Positions 9,186-16,706 of a stretch of DNA of 51,196 nt are shown here, piece by piece. The number at the start of each line of letters is the position of its first letter. Position 1 is the first letter of the stretch. The notes under the pieces are model-generated. The model was not told the origin of the DNA and ran no database searches. It worked only from the letters and a program-made list of their open reading frames with translations. Origin of the DNA: Arthrobacter ipis (GTDB taxonomy: Bacteria; Actinomycetota; Actinomycetes; Actinomycetales; Micrococcaceae); assembly GCF_014694315.1 (NCBI RefSeq), contig NZ_JAAOXD010000001.1, forward strand, positions 451,763 to 502,958, written 5' to 3'. The position numbers and the translations under genes were made by a program.

Positions 9186-10337
9186 GTGACTGATACTTCC
9201 GCAATTGTCATCGAGGAACCCAAGACCGACGACCGCAGCATGCTCGCCAGGGCGCGCCGCATTGTGGTCAAAGTAGGATCGTCGTCCCTTACCAGCATCA
9301 AGGGCGGAATATCGGAGGAGGCGCTGACCGAGCTTTCGGACGCGCTGGCCGCCAAGTGCAATGCGGGCACCGAGATCATCCTCGTGTCTTCCGGCGCCAT
9401 CTCGGCCGGCCTCGCGCCGCTCGGCCTGGCGAAGCGTCCCCGCGACCTCGCCACCCAGCAGGCCGCTGCCAGCGTGGGCCAAGGACTGCTGATGGCCCGG
9501 TATACCCATGCGTTCGCCGCCCACGGCGTCACCGTGAGCCAGGTGCTCCTCACCGCCGATGACCTCATGCGCCGCAGCCACCACCAGAATGCATTCCGGG
9601 CCCTAAACCGGCTCCTGAACCTCGGTGTCGTGCCCGTCGTCAACGAGAATGACACCGTGGCCACCCACAAGATCCGTTTCGGCGACAACGATCGCCTGTC
9701 AGCCCTCGTGGCGCACCTGGTGCGCGCCGATGCACTGGTGCTGCTGTCCGACGTCGACTCCCTGTATGACGGCCCACCCGCCCAGGGCGCAAAACGGATT
9801 CCCCAGGTGGACGGTCCTGAGGACCTCGACGGCGTCTCCATCGGCAAGACCGGCAAGGCCGGCGTGGGCACCGGCGGCATGCAGACCAAGGTGGAGGCCG
9901 CCCTGATGGCGGCCGATTCGGGCATCCCTGCCCTCGTCACGTCCACCGCCAACGCCGCTTCCGCGCTGGCCGGCGAGGACGTCGGAACCTGGTTTACCGT
10001 CAATGGCGGACGCAAGTCCGTCCGGATGATGTGGCTCGCGCACCTCGCCCATGTGCAGGGACGGCTGATCCTGGACGACGGCGCCGTCCGGGCCGTGCGG
10101 GACAACCGCACCTCGCTGCTGCCCGCCGGCATCAAGGCTGTTGAAGGCAACTTCGAAAGCGGAGACGCTGTCGAGATGGTTTCGCTGGAGGGCACGGTGA
10201 TCGCCCGCGGCCTGGTGAACTACTCCGCGGCCGAACTGCCGCAGATGCTCGGACGGTCCACCGTGGAGCTGGGCGAGGCTCTGGGCCGCGGCTTCGACCG
10301 TGAAGTTGTTCACGTTGACGACCTGGTTCTGGTCTAG
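9186..10337 (+). CDS. proB: Glutamate 5-kinase
   Basis: First enzyme of proline synthesis: ATP-dependent phosphorylation of glutamate to gamma-glutamyl phosphate. The 383-residue product has an amino-acid-kinase domain with the KVGSSSLT nucleotide site near the start, the VNENDTV substrate loop and a C-terminal PUA domain (about 285-375), the long bacterial form that is usually inhibited by proline. GTG 9186 is chosen because GAGGAG lies 13 bases upstream; an ATG at 9165 would overlap obgE by 11 bases without its own ribosome site. proA follows after 23 bases. Confidence 0.95.
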   Translation: MTDTSAIVIEEPKTDDRSMLARARRIVVKVGSSSLTSIKGGISEEALTELSDALAAKCNAGTEIILVSSGAISAGLAPLGLAKRPRDLATQQAAASVGQGLLMARYTHAFAAHGVTVSQVLLTADDLMRRSHHQNAFRALNRLLNLGVVPVVNENDTVATHKIRFGDNDRLSALVAHLVRADALVLLSDVDSLYDGPPAQGAKRIPQVDGPEDLDGVSIGKTGKAGVGTGGMQTKVEAALMAADSGIPALVTSTANAASALAGEDVGTWFTVNGGRKSVRMMWLAHLAHVQGRLILDDGAVRAVRDNRTSLLPAGIKAVEGNFESGDAVEMVSLEGTVIARGLVNYSAAELPQMLGRSTVELGEALGRGFDREVVHVDDLVLV

Positions 10338-10360
10338 GCGCCGGACTCGCCTAGACTTGA

Positions 10361-11713
10361 ATGATGACTGAGGCACTGATGAACCAAGCAGCCGAGACAT
10401 CCAACGACGCTACGACGGTCCCCACCCTGCCGGAAGACAGGCAGCCTACACCGGCTGAGACCGAGTCCGCCGTGTACGCGATCGCCGACCGCTCCCGCCA
10501 GGCCGCCCGCAGCATGGGCCGCGCCAACCGGGCCTGGAAAGACAAGGCCCTGCGCGCCATCGCGGACGCCCTGCTTGCGAACAAGCAGCAGATCCTGGCC
10601 GCGAACACCAAGGACGTGGAAGCGGGCCGCGCCAACGGCACGTCCGCCGCCCTCCTGGACCGGCTGACCCTCAACGAAACCCGCATTGCCGCCCTCGCCG
10701 CCGCGTTGGAAAACCTGGCCGGCCTGCCCGATCCCGTGGGCAATGTGGTGCGCGGCCAGACCCTGCCCAACGGCCTGCGCCTGCGCCAGGTCAATGTCCC
10801 CATGGGCGTGGTTGCCGCGATTTACGAGGCTCGACCGAACGTGACCGTGGACATCGCCGGCCTGGCGCTCAAGAGCGGCAACGCCGTGATCCTCCGCGGC
10901 GGTTCGGCAGCAGGCTTCACCAACGAAGCCCTCATCCGCGTGCTGCGCGACGCTCTGGAGTCCGTGGGCCTGCCGGCGGATGCCGTGCAGACCGTGGACC
11001 AGTTCGGCCGCGAGGGTGCCAACGTGCTCATGCGTGCCCGCGGACGCGTCGACGTGCTGATTCCGCGCGGCGGCCGTGACCTGATCCAGACCGTCGTCAA
11101 CAACTCCTCCGTGCCGGTCATCGAGACCGGCGAGGGAAACGTTCACATCTTCATCGACGAGTCAGCCAGCGAAGACATGGCGGTGGAGATCCTCCTCAAC
11201 GCCAAGACCCAGCGCCCCAGCGTCTGCAACACGGTGGAAACGCTCTTGGTGCACTCCGGCTCCACGGTTCTGCCCGCTGTCGCCGCAGCCCTGAGCAAGG
11301 CGGGTGTCCGTTTGCATGCCGATGACCGCGTGCGGGCAGCGCTTCCCGCCTCGGTGGAATCCGTTCCGGCTACGGACGACGACTGGGCCACCGAGTACAT
11401 GGACCTGGACCTGGCCGTGGCCATGGTGGACAGCCTGGACGACGCCGTGAAGCACATCCGCACATGGTCGACCGGACACACGGAAGCCATCCTGACGAAC
11501 GACCTGAGAAACGCTGAGCGTTTCATCGCGGAAATCGATTCCGCTGCGGTCATCGTGAACGCTTCCACGCGCTTCACCGACGGCGGCGAGCTGGGCCTGG
11601 GTGCCGAGGTAGGCATCTCCACGCAGAAGCTTCACGCCCGAGGCCCGATGGGGCTGACGGAGCTGACAACCACCAAGTGGATTGTCCAGGGCGAGGGCCA
11701 GGTCCGCGGCTAA
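10361..11713 (+). CDS. proA: Gamma-glutamyl phosphate reductase
   Basis: Second enzyme of proline synthesis: NADPH-dependent reduction of gamma-glutamyl phosphate to glutamate semialdehyde. The 450-residue protein has the aldehyde-dehydrogenase fold with the catalytic cysteine in RPSVCNT and the conserved GGRDLIQTVVNNSSVPVIET region. It directly follows proB, so the unstable intermediate can be handed over. The start is open: ATG 10361 and 10364 lack a ribosome site, and ATG 10379 has GAGG five bases upstream, so the true protein may be six residues shorter. Confidence 0.95.
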   Translation: MMTEALMNQAAETSNDATTVPTLPEDRQPTPAETESAVYAIADRSRQAARSMGRANRAWKDKALRAIADALLANKQQILAANTKDVEAGRANGTSAALLDRLTLNETRIAALAAALENLAGLPDPVGNVVRGQTLPNGLRLRQVNVPMGVVAAIYEARPNVTVDIAGLALKSGNAVILRGGSAAGFTNEALIRVLRDALESVGLPADAVQTVDQFGREGANVLMRARGRVDVLIPRGGRDLIQTVVNNSSVPVIETGEGNVHIFIDESASEDMAVEILLNAKTQRPSVCNTVETLLVHSGSTVLPAVAAALSKAGVRLHADDRVRAALPASVESVPATDDDWATEYMDLDLAVAMVDSLDDAVKHIRTWSTGHTEAILTNDLRNAERFIAEIDSAAVIVNASTRFTDGGELGLGAEVGISTQKLHARGPMGLTELTTTKWIVQGEGQVRG

Positions 11714-11813
11714 CATCGCGGAAACCGCTCCTGACATAGCGGTAACATAGTAAAGAAGTCCGGACCGGCGGGAATCTCCGCCGTCGTCATCCTTTTTATT
11801 CCTAGGGGAGAAA

Positions 11814-12038
11814 ATGCTGCTCCAGCAGATTGCCGCGTCAGTTGCCGAACACGAAGAGAGGGCACCCTTGTGGGCCGAGCCATGGGTCTTCGGCATCTCG
11901 ATGTTTGCCATCTTCGTGGTGCTGATGTTCGTTACGCTCTCCTACGGCAACCTGGGCAAGCGCCACACGGCGGTTGACGAGCACGCGGACCCGCACCGCC
12001 AGCACCCCAACAAGCACGACCACGGCCAGGGCCACTAA
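11814..12038 (+). CDS. Small single-span membrane protein with histidine-rich tail
   Basis: A 74-residue protein of unknown function between proA and nadD. GGGGAGA precedes its ATG by a few bases. Residues 27-45 form one strongly hydrophobic helix ([20 protein letters not shown] region), and the C-terminal third holds many His, Asp and Lys residues ([11 protein letters not shown]), which could bind metal or simply be a charged tail. The position is reminiscent of small membrane proteins seen in related actinobacteria at this locus. Its 3' end overlaps the upstream-extended nadD frame. Confidence 0.75.
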   Translation: MLLQQIAASVAEHEERAPLWAEPWVFGISMFAIFVVLMFVTLSYGNLGKRHTAVDEHADPHRQHPNKHDHGQGH

Positions 12039-12708
12039 CATTTCCGCCGCACTGCACCACAAGGATACGCAGCGCCGGCTGCGGCTGGGCGTGATGGGCG
12101 GGACCTTCGATCCCATCCATCACGGCCACCTTGTGGCCGCCAGCGAGGTGGCCGCCAAGTTCGGGCTCGATGAAGTCGTGTTCGTCCCCACCGGCCAACC
12201 GTGGCAGAAGTCCAGCAAAAAGGTCAGCGAACCCGAGCACCGTTATCTGATGACGGTGATCGCGACGGCGTCAAACCCGAGTTTCACCGTAAGCCGGGTC
12301 GACGTGGACCGTCCCGGTCCCACGTACACCATCGACACCCTCCGCGACCTGCGGACGCAGCGGCCCGACGCCGACCTGTTCTTCATCACCGGCGCCGACG
12401 CCCTGGCGCAAATCTTGTCGTGGAAGGACATCGACGAGCTCTGGTCCCTGGCCCACTTCGTGGGAGTTACCCGGCCAGGCCATGAGCTCGACGGCATGGG
12501 CCGAAAGGACGTCAGCCTGCTCGAGGTCCCCGCCATGGCGATCTCGTCCACAGACTGCCGCGCCCGCGTTGCTGCCCATAACCCCGTCTGGTACCTGGTG
12601 CCGGACGGAGTGGTGCAGTACATCGCGAAATACGGGCTCTACGCCGCACCGGCCGGGAACAGCAGCTCCGAAACTACCGAGACAAACGATCCAGCCAGCA
12701 CTGAATGA
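11974..12708 (+). CDS. nadD: Nicotinate-mononucleotide adenylyltransferase
   Basis: Adenylates nicotinate mononucleotide with ATP to form deamido-NAD. The fold begins [16 protein letters not shown] with the nucleotidyltransferase motif HHGH, and continues with the conserved SSTDCRARV segment near the end, equivalent to the ISSTxIR motif. The start is a problem: the only standard start codon that keeps the first beta strand is a TTG at 11974, inside the preceding gene (65 bases of overlap). The GTG at 12091 would remove that strand. An ATT at 12040, directly after the previous stop and about 9 bases from CCAGGG, is an alternative. The true protein is probably 210-245 residues. Confidence 0.88.
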   Translation: MTSTRTRTASTPTSTTTARATNISAALHHKDTQRRLRLGVMGGTFDPIHHGHLVAASEVAAKFGLDEVVFVPTGQPWQKSSKKVSEPEHRYLMTVIATASNPSFTVSRVDVDRPGPTYTIDTLRDLRTQRPDADLFFITGADALAQILSWKDIDELWSLAHFVGVTRPGHELDGMGRKDVSLLEVPAMAISSTDCRARVAAHNPVWYLVPDGVVQYIAKYGLYAAPAGNSSSETTETNDPASTE

Positions 12709-12715
12709 GTTTGAG

Positions 12716-14080
12716 ATGAGTCAGGAACAGCAACCGATCCGCAGTCGCCGAGAACTGCGCAAGGCCCGGGATGAAGCCCTGGCCCAGAACCGGAACGCCG
12801 CGCCCCCGGGTGCCGGCGAGTCAGCGCCTGCCTCCAAACCGCCTGCTTCAAAGGCTCCCGCCCCAAACACGGCTGCCTCGAAGCGCCCGGCGTCCGCGGG
12901 CACGGGCAGGCCAGCTCCCGCCAGCCCGGAAAAGACTGGCTCTTCGCGTGCCGCCGGAGATGCCAAGCAGGAAAATGCCGCCGAACGCGCGCGCCGGGTT
13001 GCGCCGGGCCTCGCGGATTCCCCGCCAGCAGGCTCAGCCGCCGAACGCTCGTCCCAGATCCGTGCCCGCGACAGGGCCGCCCTGCGGACCATCAAGGAGC
13101 TGTCCGAAAAGGAAGAGCAGCTTTCCGGCGGCGGCCCGCCGACGCGCCGCCAGCTGCGGCTGATGCAGCTCAAGGAGCAGGCGGTTACCTCGGCAATGCC
13201 CGTTGTACCGCCGGCCGACGGCGCCCCCACCGGGAAATCGCCCGCTTCCTCCCCTGACTCTTCCTCCGGTCCGGCCGGCAAACCCGCGCCAGCCACCGGG
13301 TCCAAGCCTGCAGGCCAGCCCCCCAACGGTCCGGGGCCGCGGCCCGCGACGCCGGCGGGGAACGAACTGCCCGAGGGCATGACGGTGGAGCAGGCCCTTG
13401 AAGCGCGTACCCTCCTCGCCGAACAGGCCAAGAACCAGATCGCCAAGATGGAACACATCGCGGCGACGGACCCTGAAGCCGTGGATCCGGACATCCTGGC
13501 CCAACAGATTGCTTTGGCCGAACGGGCCGCTGTGCTCAACAAGCGGGCCATGGCCAAGCAGAAGCTTGCCGAACAGACCACGCCCCAGCAGAGCGGACAA
13601 AACGGTCCGTCCACCGCCAGCAACCTCGCCATGGTGACGCCGCTGGAATTCGAACAGGTGCCCGGTGTGGACCGTCCCGTCATGAAACGGCCGGCCACCT
13701 CGCATGTTCCCGTCGTGACCAACCCTGGTTCCCGGGTGCCGGCGCGCGGCAACCGGACTGCCAAGGCGTCCCGCCCAAGCGCACCGTCTACCGGGCGGTC
13801 GCGGGTCATTGCCCGGGCGGAAGCGGCGGCGCGGTCGGCAGCAGCGCCTCCGGCCGGAGCCCGCGAAAGTGAGGCCTGGACCGACGAGTCCGGCGAAGAC
13901 GTGACGGCGCTGCCGCCAGTATCCGCGAAATCCGCCTACGGGCTGGAACCCCTGGACGCAGCCACGGCCGGGCTCGCCCGCGCCAACCGGTTGAGGCTGA
14001 TCCAGCTTGGCGTCCTGGCGCTCGGCGCAATCGCCCTCGTAACCGGCATCATCATGATCATCAGCGGCCTTTCACGCTGA
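12716..14080 (+). CDS. Hypothetical protein with disordered Ala/Pro-rich body and C-terminal membrane anchor
   Basis: A 454-residue protein, function unknown, between nadD and rsfS. It starts with a basic block containing SRRELRKARDEAL, followed by about 150 residues of low-complexity Ala/Pro/Ser/Lys. A charged helical stretch (about 115-160) and a second one (about 215-290) could form coiled coils. One hydrophobic helix close to the C-terminus (about 428-450) predicts a tail anchor with a mostly cytoplasmic body. ATG 12716 is eight bases after the nadD stop; the frame is open upstream into nadD but that part is an overlap shadow. No enzymatic motif is visible. Confidence 0.8.
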   Translation: MSQEQQPIRSRRELRKARDEALAQNRNAAPPGAGESAPASKPPASKAPAPNTAASKRPASAGTGRPAPASPEKTGSSRAAGDAKQENAAERARRVAPGLADSPPAGSAAERSSQIRARDRAALRTIKELSEKEEQLSGGGPPTRRQLRLMQLKEQAVTSAMPVVPPADGAPTGKSPASSPDSSSGPAGKPAPATGSKPAGQPPNGPGPRPATPAGNELPEGMTVEQALEARTLLAEQAKNQIAKMEHIAATDPEAVDPDILAQQIALAERAAVLNKRAMAKQKLAEQTTPQQSGQNGPSTASNLAMVTPLEFEQVPGVDRPVMKRPATSHVPVVTNPGSRVPARGNRTAKASRPSAPSTGRSRVIARAEAAARSAAAPPAGARESEAWTDESGEDVTALPPVSAKSAYGLEPLDAATAGLARANRLRLIQLGVLALGAIALVTGIIMIISGLSR

Positions 14081-14128
14081 CTTCAGCCAGTACCACCACT
14101 ACGCTTTTTCATCACCACAAGGAGTCCC

Positions 14129-14530
14129 GTGACCGCATCCGAATCGTCCGTCACCACAGCCCGGCACGCAGCCAGGGCCGCGGCGGACAAGATCGCCCAA
14201 AACATCGTCGCCCTTGACGTCAGCGAACGCCTGGCTTTGGCGGACGTGTTCCTGATCGCCTCAGCACCCAGCGAACGCCAGGTGAACGCCATAGTCGACG
14301 GCATTGAAGAGGAACTCATGAAGCAGGATCTCCGCCCGGTCCGCCGGGAAGGCCGTTCGGCCGGACGGTGGGTCCTGCTTGATTACGCAGACGTCGTCAT
14401 CCACGTTCAGCACGAGGAAGACCGCGTCTTCTACGCCCTGGAACGTCTCTGGAAGGACTGCCCGGTGGTGGACCTGCAGCTGGGAGACGACGCTTCGGCA
14501 AAGGCCACTACTGCTGCCGAGCAGGAGTAG
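14129..14530 (+). CDS. rsfS: Ribosome silencing factor RsfS
   Basis: Binds ribosomal protein L14 and blocks joining of the 30S and 50S subunits when nutrients are short. The 133-residue product has the family core with DVSERLALADVFLIAS, followed by VRREG and the WVLLDYADVVIHV strand. AAGGAG precedes the GTG start at 14129. nadD and rsfS are near neighbours in many bacteria, here separated by the tail-anchored hypothetical protein. Confidence 0.95.
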   Translation: MTASESSVTTARHAARAAADKIAQNIVALDVSERLALADVFLIASAPSERQVNAIVDGIEEELMKQDLRPVRREGRSAGRWVLLDYADVVIHVQHEEDRVFYALERLWKDCPVVDLQLGDDASAKATTAAEQE

Positions 14531-14554
14531 CGCGCGGCGCCGAATATGCCCGAT

Positions 14555-14584
14555 TTGGAATTTTCGGAAACGCTGGTCTAAGAT
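14555..14584 (+). promoter_or_regulatory. Promoter of the first tRNA-Ala gene
   Basis: TTGGAA (14555-14560) and TAAGAT (14579-14584) with an 18-base spacer form a good housekeeping promoter 80 bases upstream of the tRNA. Confidence 0.65.
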
Positions 14585-14663
14585 ATTTGAGTTGCTTCGG
14601 AGAGATCCGGACAGAAGAACGGACGCCGCGTGCTTAGCGCGAGGCCCGAAGCAGCAAGAATAA

Positions 14664-14736
14664 GGGGCTGTGGCGCAGCTGGTAGCGCACCTGCATGGCA
14701 TGCAGGGGGTCAGGGGTTCGAGTCCCCTCAGCTCCA
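14664..14736 (+). tRNA. tRNA-Ala(GGC), copy 1
   Basis: A full cloverleaf can be drawn in 73 bases: acceptor GGGGCTG with CAGCTCC including the G3-U70 pair that identifies alanine tRNA, anticodon stem CCTGC/GCAGG with loop ATGGCAT (anticodon GGC, reads GCC and GCU), and T arm with GTTCGAG. The encoded end is A-CC-G, so the terminal CCA is not fully encoded in this copy. A terminator follows at once. Confidence 0.97.
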
Positions 14737-14743
14737 CCGGATG

Positions 14744-14780
14744 ATCCGCCGGAATCGAAAGATTCCGGCGGATTTTTCTT
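14744..14780 (+). terminator. Intrinsic terminator after tRNA-Ala copy 1
   Basis: A 13-bp perfect stem (14744-14756 with 14761-14773) with a GAAA tetraloop, followed by TTTTCTT. Confidence 0.92.
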
Positions 14781-14924
14781 TGCCGGAAAGTGGCCCCGGC
14801 CGGGCTTCTGGTGCCGCAGTGAAGGTGACGGAAGCCACGTGGCGCCAATTCGCATCCTGACGATTTCTCGACTACGCTGGTCGGGTTGCTTCGGGAAAAC
14901 GCAAAGATTCCGAAGATGCAGCTT

Positions 14925-14997
14925 GGGGCTGTGGCGCAGCTGGTAGCGCACCTGCATGGCATGCAGGGGGTCAGGGGTTCGAGTCCCCTCAGCTCCA
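14925..14997 (+). tRNA. tRNA-Ala(GGC), copy 2
   Basis: Identical over 73 bases to the copy at 14664, 261 bases further on, again with anticodon GGC and the G3-U70 pair. Unlike copy 1, CCA is encoded (14998-15000). The sequence before it shares the blocks CGCTGGTC and GTTGCTTCGG with the region before copy 1, but lacks the 12 or so bases that hold the -10 hexamer there. It has its own terminator. Confidence 0.97.
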
Positions 14998-15004
14998 CCA
15001 AGTA

Positions 15005-15045
15005 GCCGCCTGATCACGGAACCGACCGTGATCAGGCGGCTTTTC
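15005..15045 (+). terminator. Intrinsic terminator after tRNA-Ala copy 2
   Basis: A 15-bp perfect stem (15005-15019 with 15026-15040), loop AACCGA, then TTTTC. Its stem sequence is unrelated to the terminator of copy 1. Confidence 0.92.
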
Positions 15046-15071
15046 TCGTCAAACCCACTGCCGGTACCGCG

Positions 15072-15104
15072 ATCTTTGACGAATCTTGGATATTCCTTGG
15101 GACA
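15072..15104 (+). promoter_or_regulatory. 11-bp phased direct repeats upstream of first PGDD-repeat gene
   Basis: ATCTTTGACGA (15072-15082) and ATCTTGGATAT (15083-15093) are head-to-tail 11-bp units, with a weaker third unit TCCTTGGGACA (15094-15104). Direct repeats spaced one helical turn are the usual layout for OmpR/PhoP-type response regulators. The same arrangement occurs before the paralogue, with the same distance to the ATG. Confidence 0.5.
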
Positions 15105-15135
15105 GTCTTTTCCGCATTGCCCCTAAAGTGGAGCC

Positions 15136-15639
15136 ATGAAGACGGGAGCGGCCCTGGTGCTGTCCGTTGCAGGCATACTCGCAGCGGGCTCGGCCGCACT
15201 TGCCGTTAATACGCAGGTGCTGAACGTCTCGCCCCCGGGCACCGGGAATGCCAACATCGTCCTCCTGCCGAATGGCCCAGTGCCGCCCCTTCATGGCACC
15301 AGCGCCGGGCCGAAGGCCAGACCACAGGCAACAGGGACGCCAGCCGGTGCGCAGAAGACGGCCGCCCCCGCGAAATCGGGTGCTGCCGCGTCAGCCACCG
15401 CCAAGCCGGCTCCGGCCAAAACAGCTCCCGCCACCGCAGCCGGGAACGCCGGCAGTCGTGGACCGGCACCGTCATCCTCCGGTTCCGGCGGCGGAACAAC
15501 GGGCGTGACCATTCAGCCCGCTCCCGCCCCGGCTGTGGTAGTTCCCGTTCAGCCGGGAGACGACAAGGGCGGCCTGCGAAAGGCGCCCGAGCCTGGTGAC
15601 GACAGTGGCGGCAGCGGCGGCCACGGCGCCGACGACTGA
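15136..15639 (+). CDS. Exported protein with C-terminal PGDDxGG motifs (paralogue 1)
   Basis: A 167-residue protein with a signal peptide (1-23, cleavage near ALAVN) and no cysteine or membrane anchor, so probably secreted or held in the cell wall. The middle (45-125) is Ala/Pro/Lys/Thr-rich and disordered. Two PGDDxGG units follow near residues 139-157, and the last 16 residues, PGDDSGGSGGHGADD, match those of the next gene almost exactly. The first 18 residues and the upstream 52 bases are also alike, so the two genes arose by duplication. The acidic Asp pairs suggest cation binding, but this is inference. GTGGAG lies a few bases before the ATG. Function unknown. Confidence 0.8.
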   Translation: MKTGAALVLSVAGILAAGSAALAVNTQVLNVSPPGTGNANIVLLPNGPVPPLHGTSAGPKARPQATGTPAGAQKTAAPAKSGAAASATAKPAPAKTAPATAAGNAGSRGPAPSSSGSGGGTTGVTIQPAPAPAVVVPVQPGDDKGGLRKAPEPGDDSGGSGGHGADD

Positions 15640-15808
15640 CCCTGCGCCTATCTGCGTCTCCCTGCCCGCCTTACCTTTCCTGTGCGGGCACATCCTGTGC
15701 ATGCCGCTTACGTCTGCCGCACGGCCGGGCAGGCCCCGGTGCGGCCCCACAGGCACTTCTCCGCGTCCTCGGGCGGGCGGTCCGGTTTGGGGGAGAACCC
15801 CACCGGCA

Positions 15809-15830
15809 ATCTTGGACAAGTCTTGGATTT
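15809..15830 (+). promoter_or_regulatory. 11-bp phased direct repeats upstream of second PGDD-repeat gene
   Basis: ATCTTGGACAA (15809-15819) is followed directly by GTCTTGGATTT (15820-15830). The second unit lies 52 bases before the ATG counted from TCTTGGAT, the same as in paralogue 1, while the bases between have diverged. This selective conservation marks it as a control site. Confidence 0.5.
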
Positions 15831-15872
15831 CCTTTGCACCTATCCTCGACGGCGAGTTCCTAGTGTGGAGCC

Positions 15873-16514
15873 ATGAAAACAAGAGCAGCCCTCGCATTAT
15901 CCGTCGCCGGCGTTCTCCTCACCGGAGGTGCCGCCTTCGCCACCACCCAGTCAATGAGCAACACAGGCACGGGTACCAGTGACGACGCCAGGAACGTCCT
16001 CGTAACGGACGACTCTGCCACCAGAACCCCCGCCGTCAGCTCCGCCAAGGCCACCCCCAAGTCAGCCGCGAAGTCCAGTGATGACACCCAAGCCGACGAC
16101 AAGAAGGCATCAGCCGCCAAGAAAGCGTCCATGGCTGCTGAACCCGGTGACGACAAGGGCGGGCTCCGGACCACCCCTGAGCCCGGCGACGACAATGGCG
16201 GAACCGTGGCAGTGCCTGCAGAAAACTTTGTTGGCAGCGGCTCCCTCTCCGTTGAACCCGGTGACGACAAGGGCGGCCTCCGGACCGCCACCGAGCCCGG
16301 CGACGACAACGGCGGTCTCCGTTCAGACAGTGCATCCAGGCTCGCAGAACCCGGCGATGACCACGGTGGACTTAGAACAACACCCGAGGCCGGCGACGAC
16401 AAGGGCGGCGACCATAAGGCCGCCGAGCCAGGCGACGACAAGGGCGGCGACAGCAAGGGCGTTGAGCCTGGCGACGACAGCGGAGGCAGCGGCGGCCACG
16501 GCAGCGACGACTGA
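15873..16514 (+). CDS. Exported protein with eight PGDDxGG repeats (paralogue 2)
   Basis: A 213-residue protein, function unknown. The signal peptide (1-23, ending AFA-TT) has the same start MKT.AAL.LSVAG as paralogue 1. Residues 45-88 are Ser/Ala/Lys-rich and disordered. From residue 90 to 207 there are eight units of E(P/A)GDD(K/N/H/S)GG, most followed by LRTTP-like linkers and spaced 12-25 residues apart. The end PGDDSGGSGGHGSDD matches paralogue 1. There are no cysteines or sorting signals. Repeats of this kind may bind calcium or carry sugars, or be multiple cores of a processed peptide; nothing nearby (protease, modifying enzyme) decides. The gene ends 67 bases before a terminator. Confidence 0.82.
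   Translation: MKTRAALALSVAGVLLTGGAAFATTQSMSNTGTGTSDDARNVLVTDDSATRTPAVSSAKATPKSAAKSSDDTQADDKKASAAKKASMAAEPGDDKGGLRTTPEPGDDNGGTVAVPAENFVGSGSLSVEPGDDKGGLRTATEPGDDNGGLRSDSASRLAEPGDDHGGLRTTPEAGDDKGGDHKAAEPGDDKGGDSKGVEPGDDSGGSGGHGSDD
16140..16493 (+). repeat. Coding repeats for PGDDxGG units
   Basis: Eight copies of a GAG/GAA-CCC-GG(C/T)-GA(C/T)-GAC-xxx-GGC-GG(C/T/A) unit within the second PGDD gene. The unit is conserved as protein with synonymous differences between copies, so the repeat is under protein-level selection or is old. Confidence 0.8.
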
Positions 16515-16580
16515 ACAAGGCGTCTGAATAAGGCACTGAGCAAGACGACCGAACAAGCAAGCAACCGACTAATAGCCCCA

Positions 16581-16616
16581 AGGGCCCTCCTGAACCTCGG
16601 TGTCCAGGAGGGCCCT
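16581..16616 (+). terminator. Terminator-like hairpin after PGDD-repeat gene
   Basis: A 12-bp perfect stem (16581-16592 with 16605-16616) with a 12-base loop; only a weak TCCCGTGT tail follows. Confidence 0.6.
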
Positions 16617-16706
16617 CCCGTGTAACAAGGATGCGCGGCAGCGGGGCCGGAACGGCGCCTAGGATGAACACATGAGTGGGATGAGCGAGCCGGGCGAGCG
16701 GCACCG

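Noticed and set aside
8555..10195. Antisense open frame opposite obgE and proB
   Set aside because: Both sense genes are complete and conserved; the antisense product has no family resemblance.
16140..16493. CRISPR-like array
   Set aside because: Repeats are in-frame coding units of an exported protein with variable spacing; no Cas genes.
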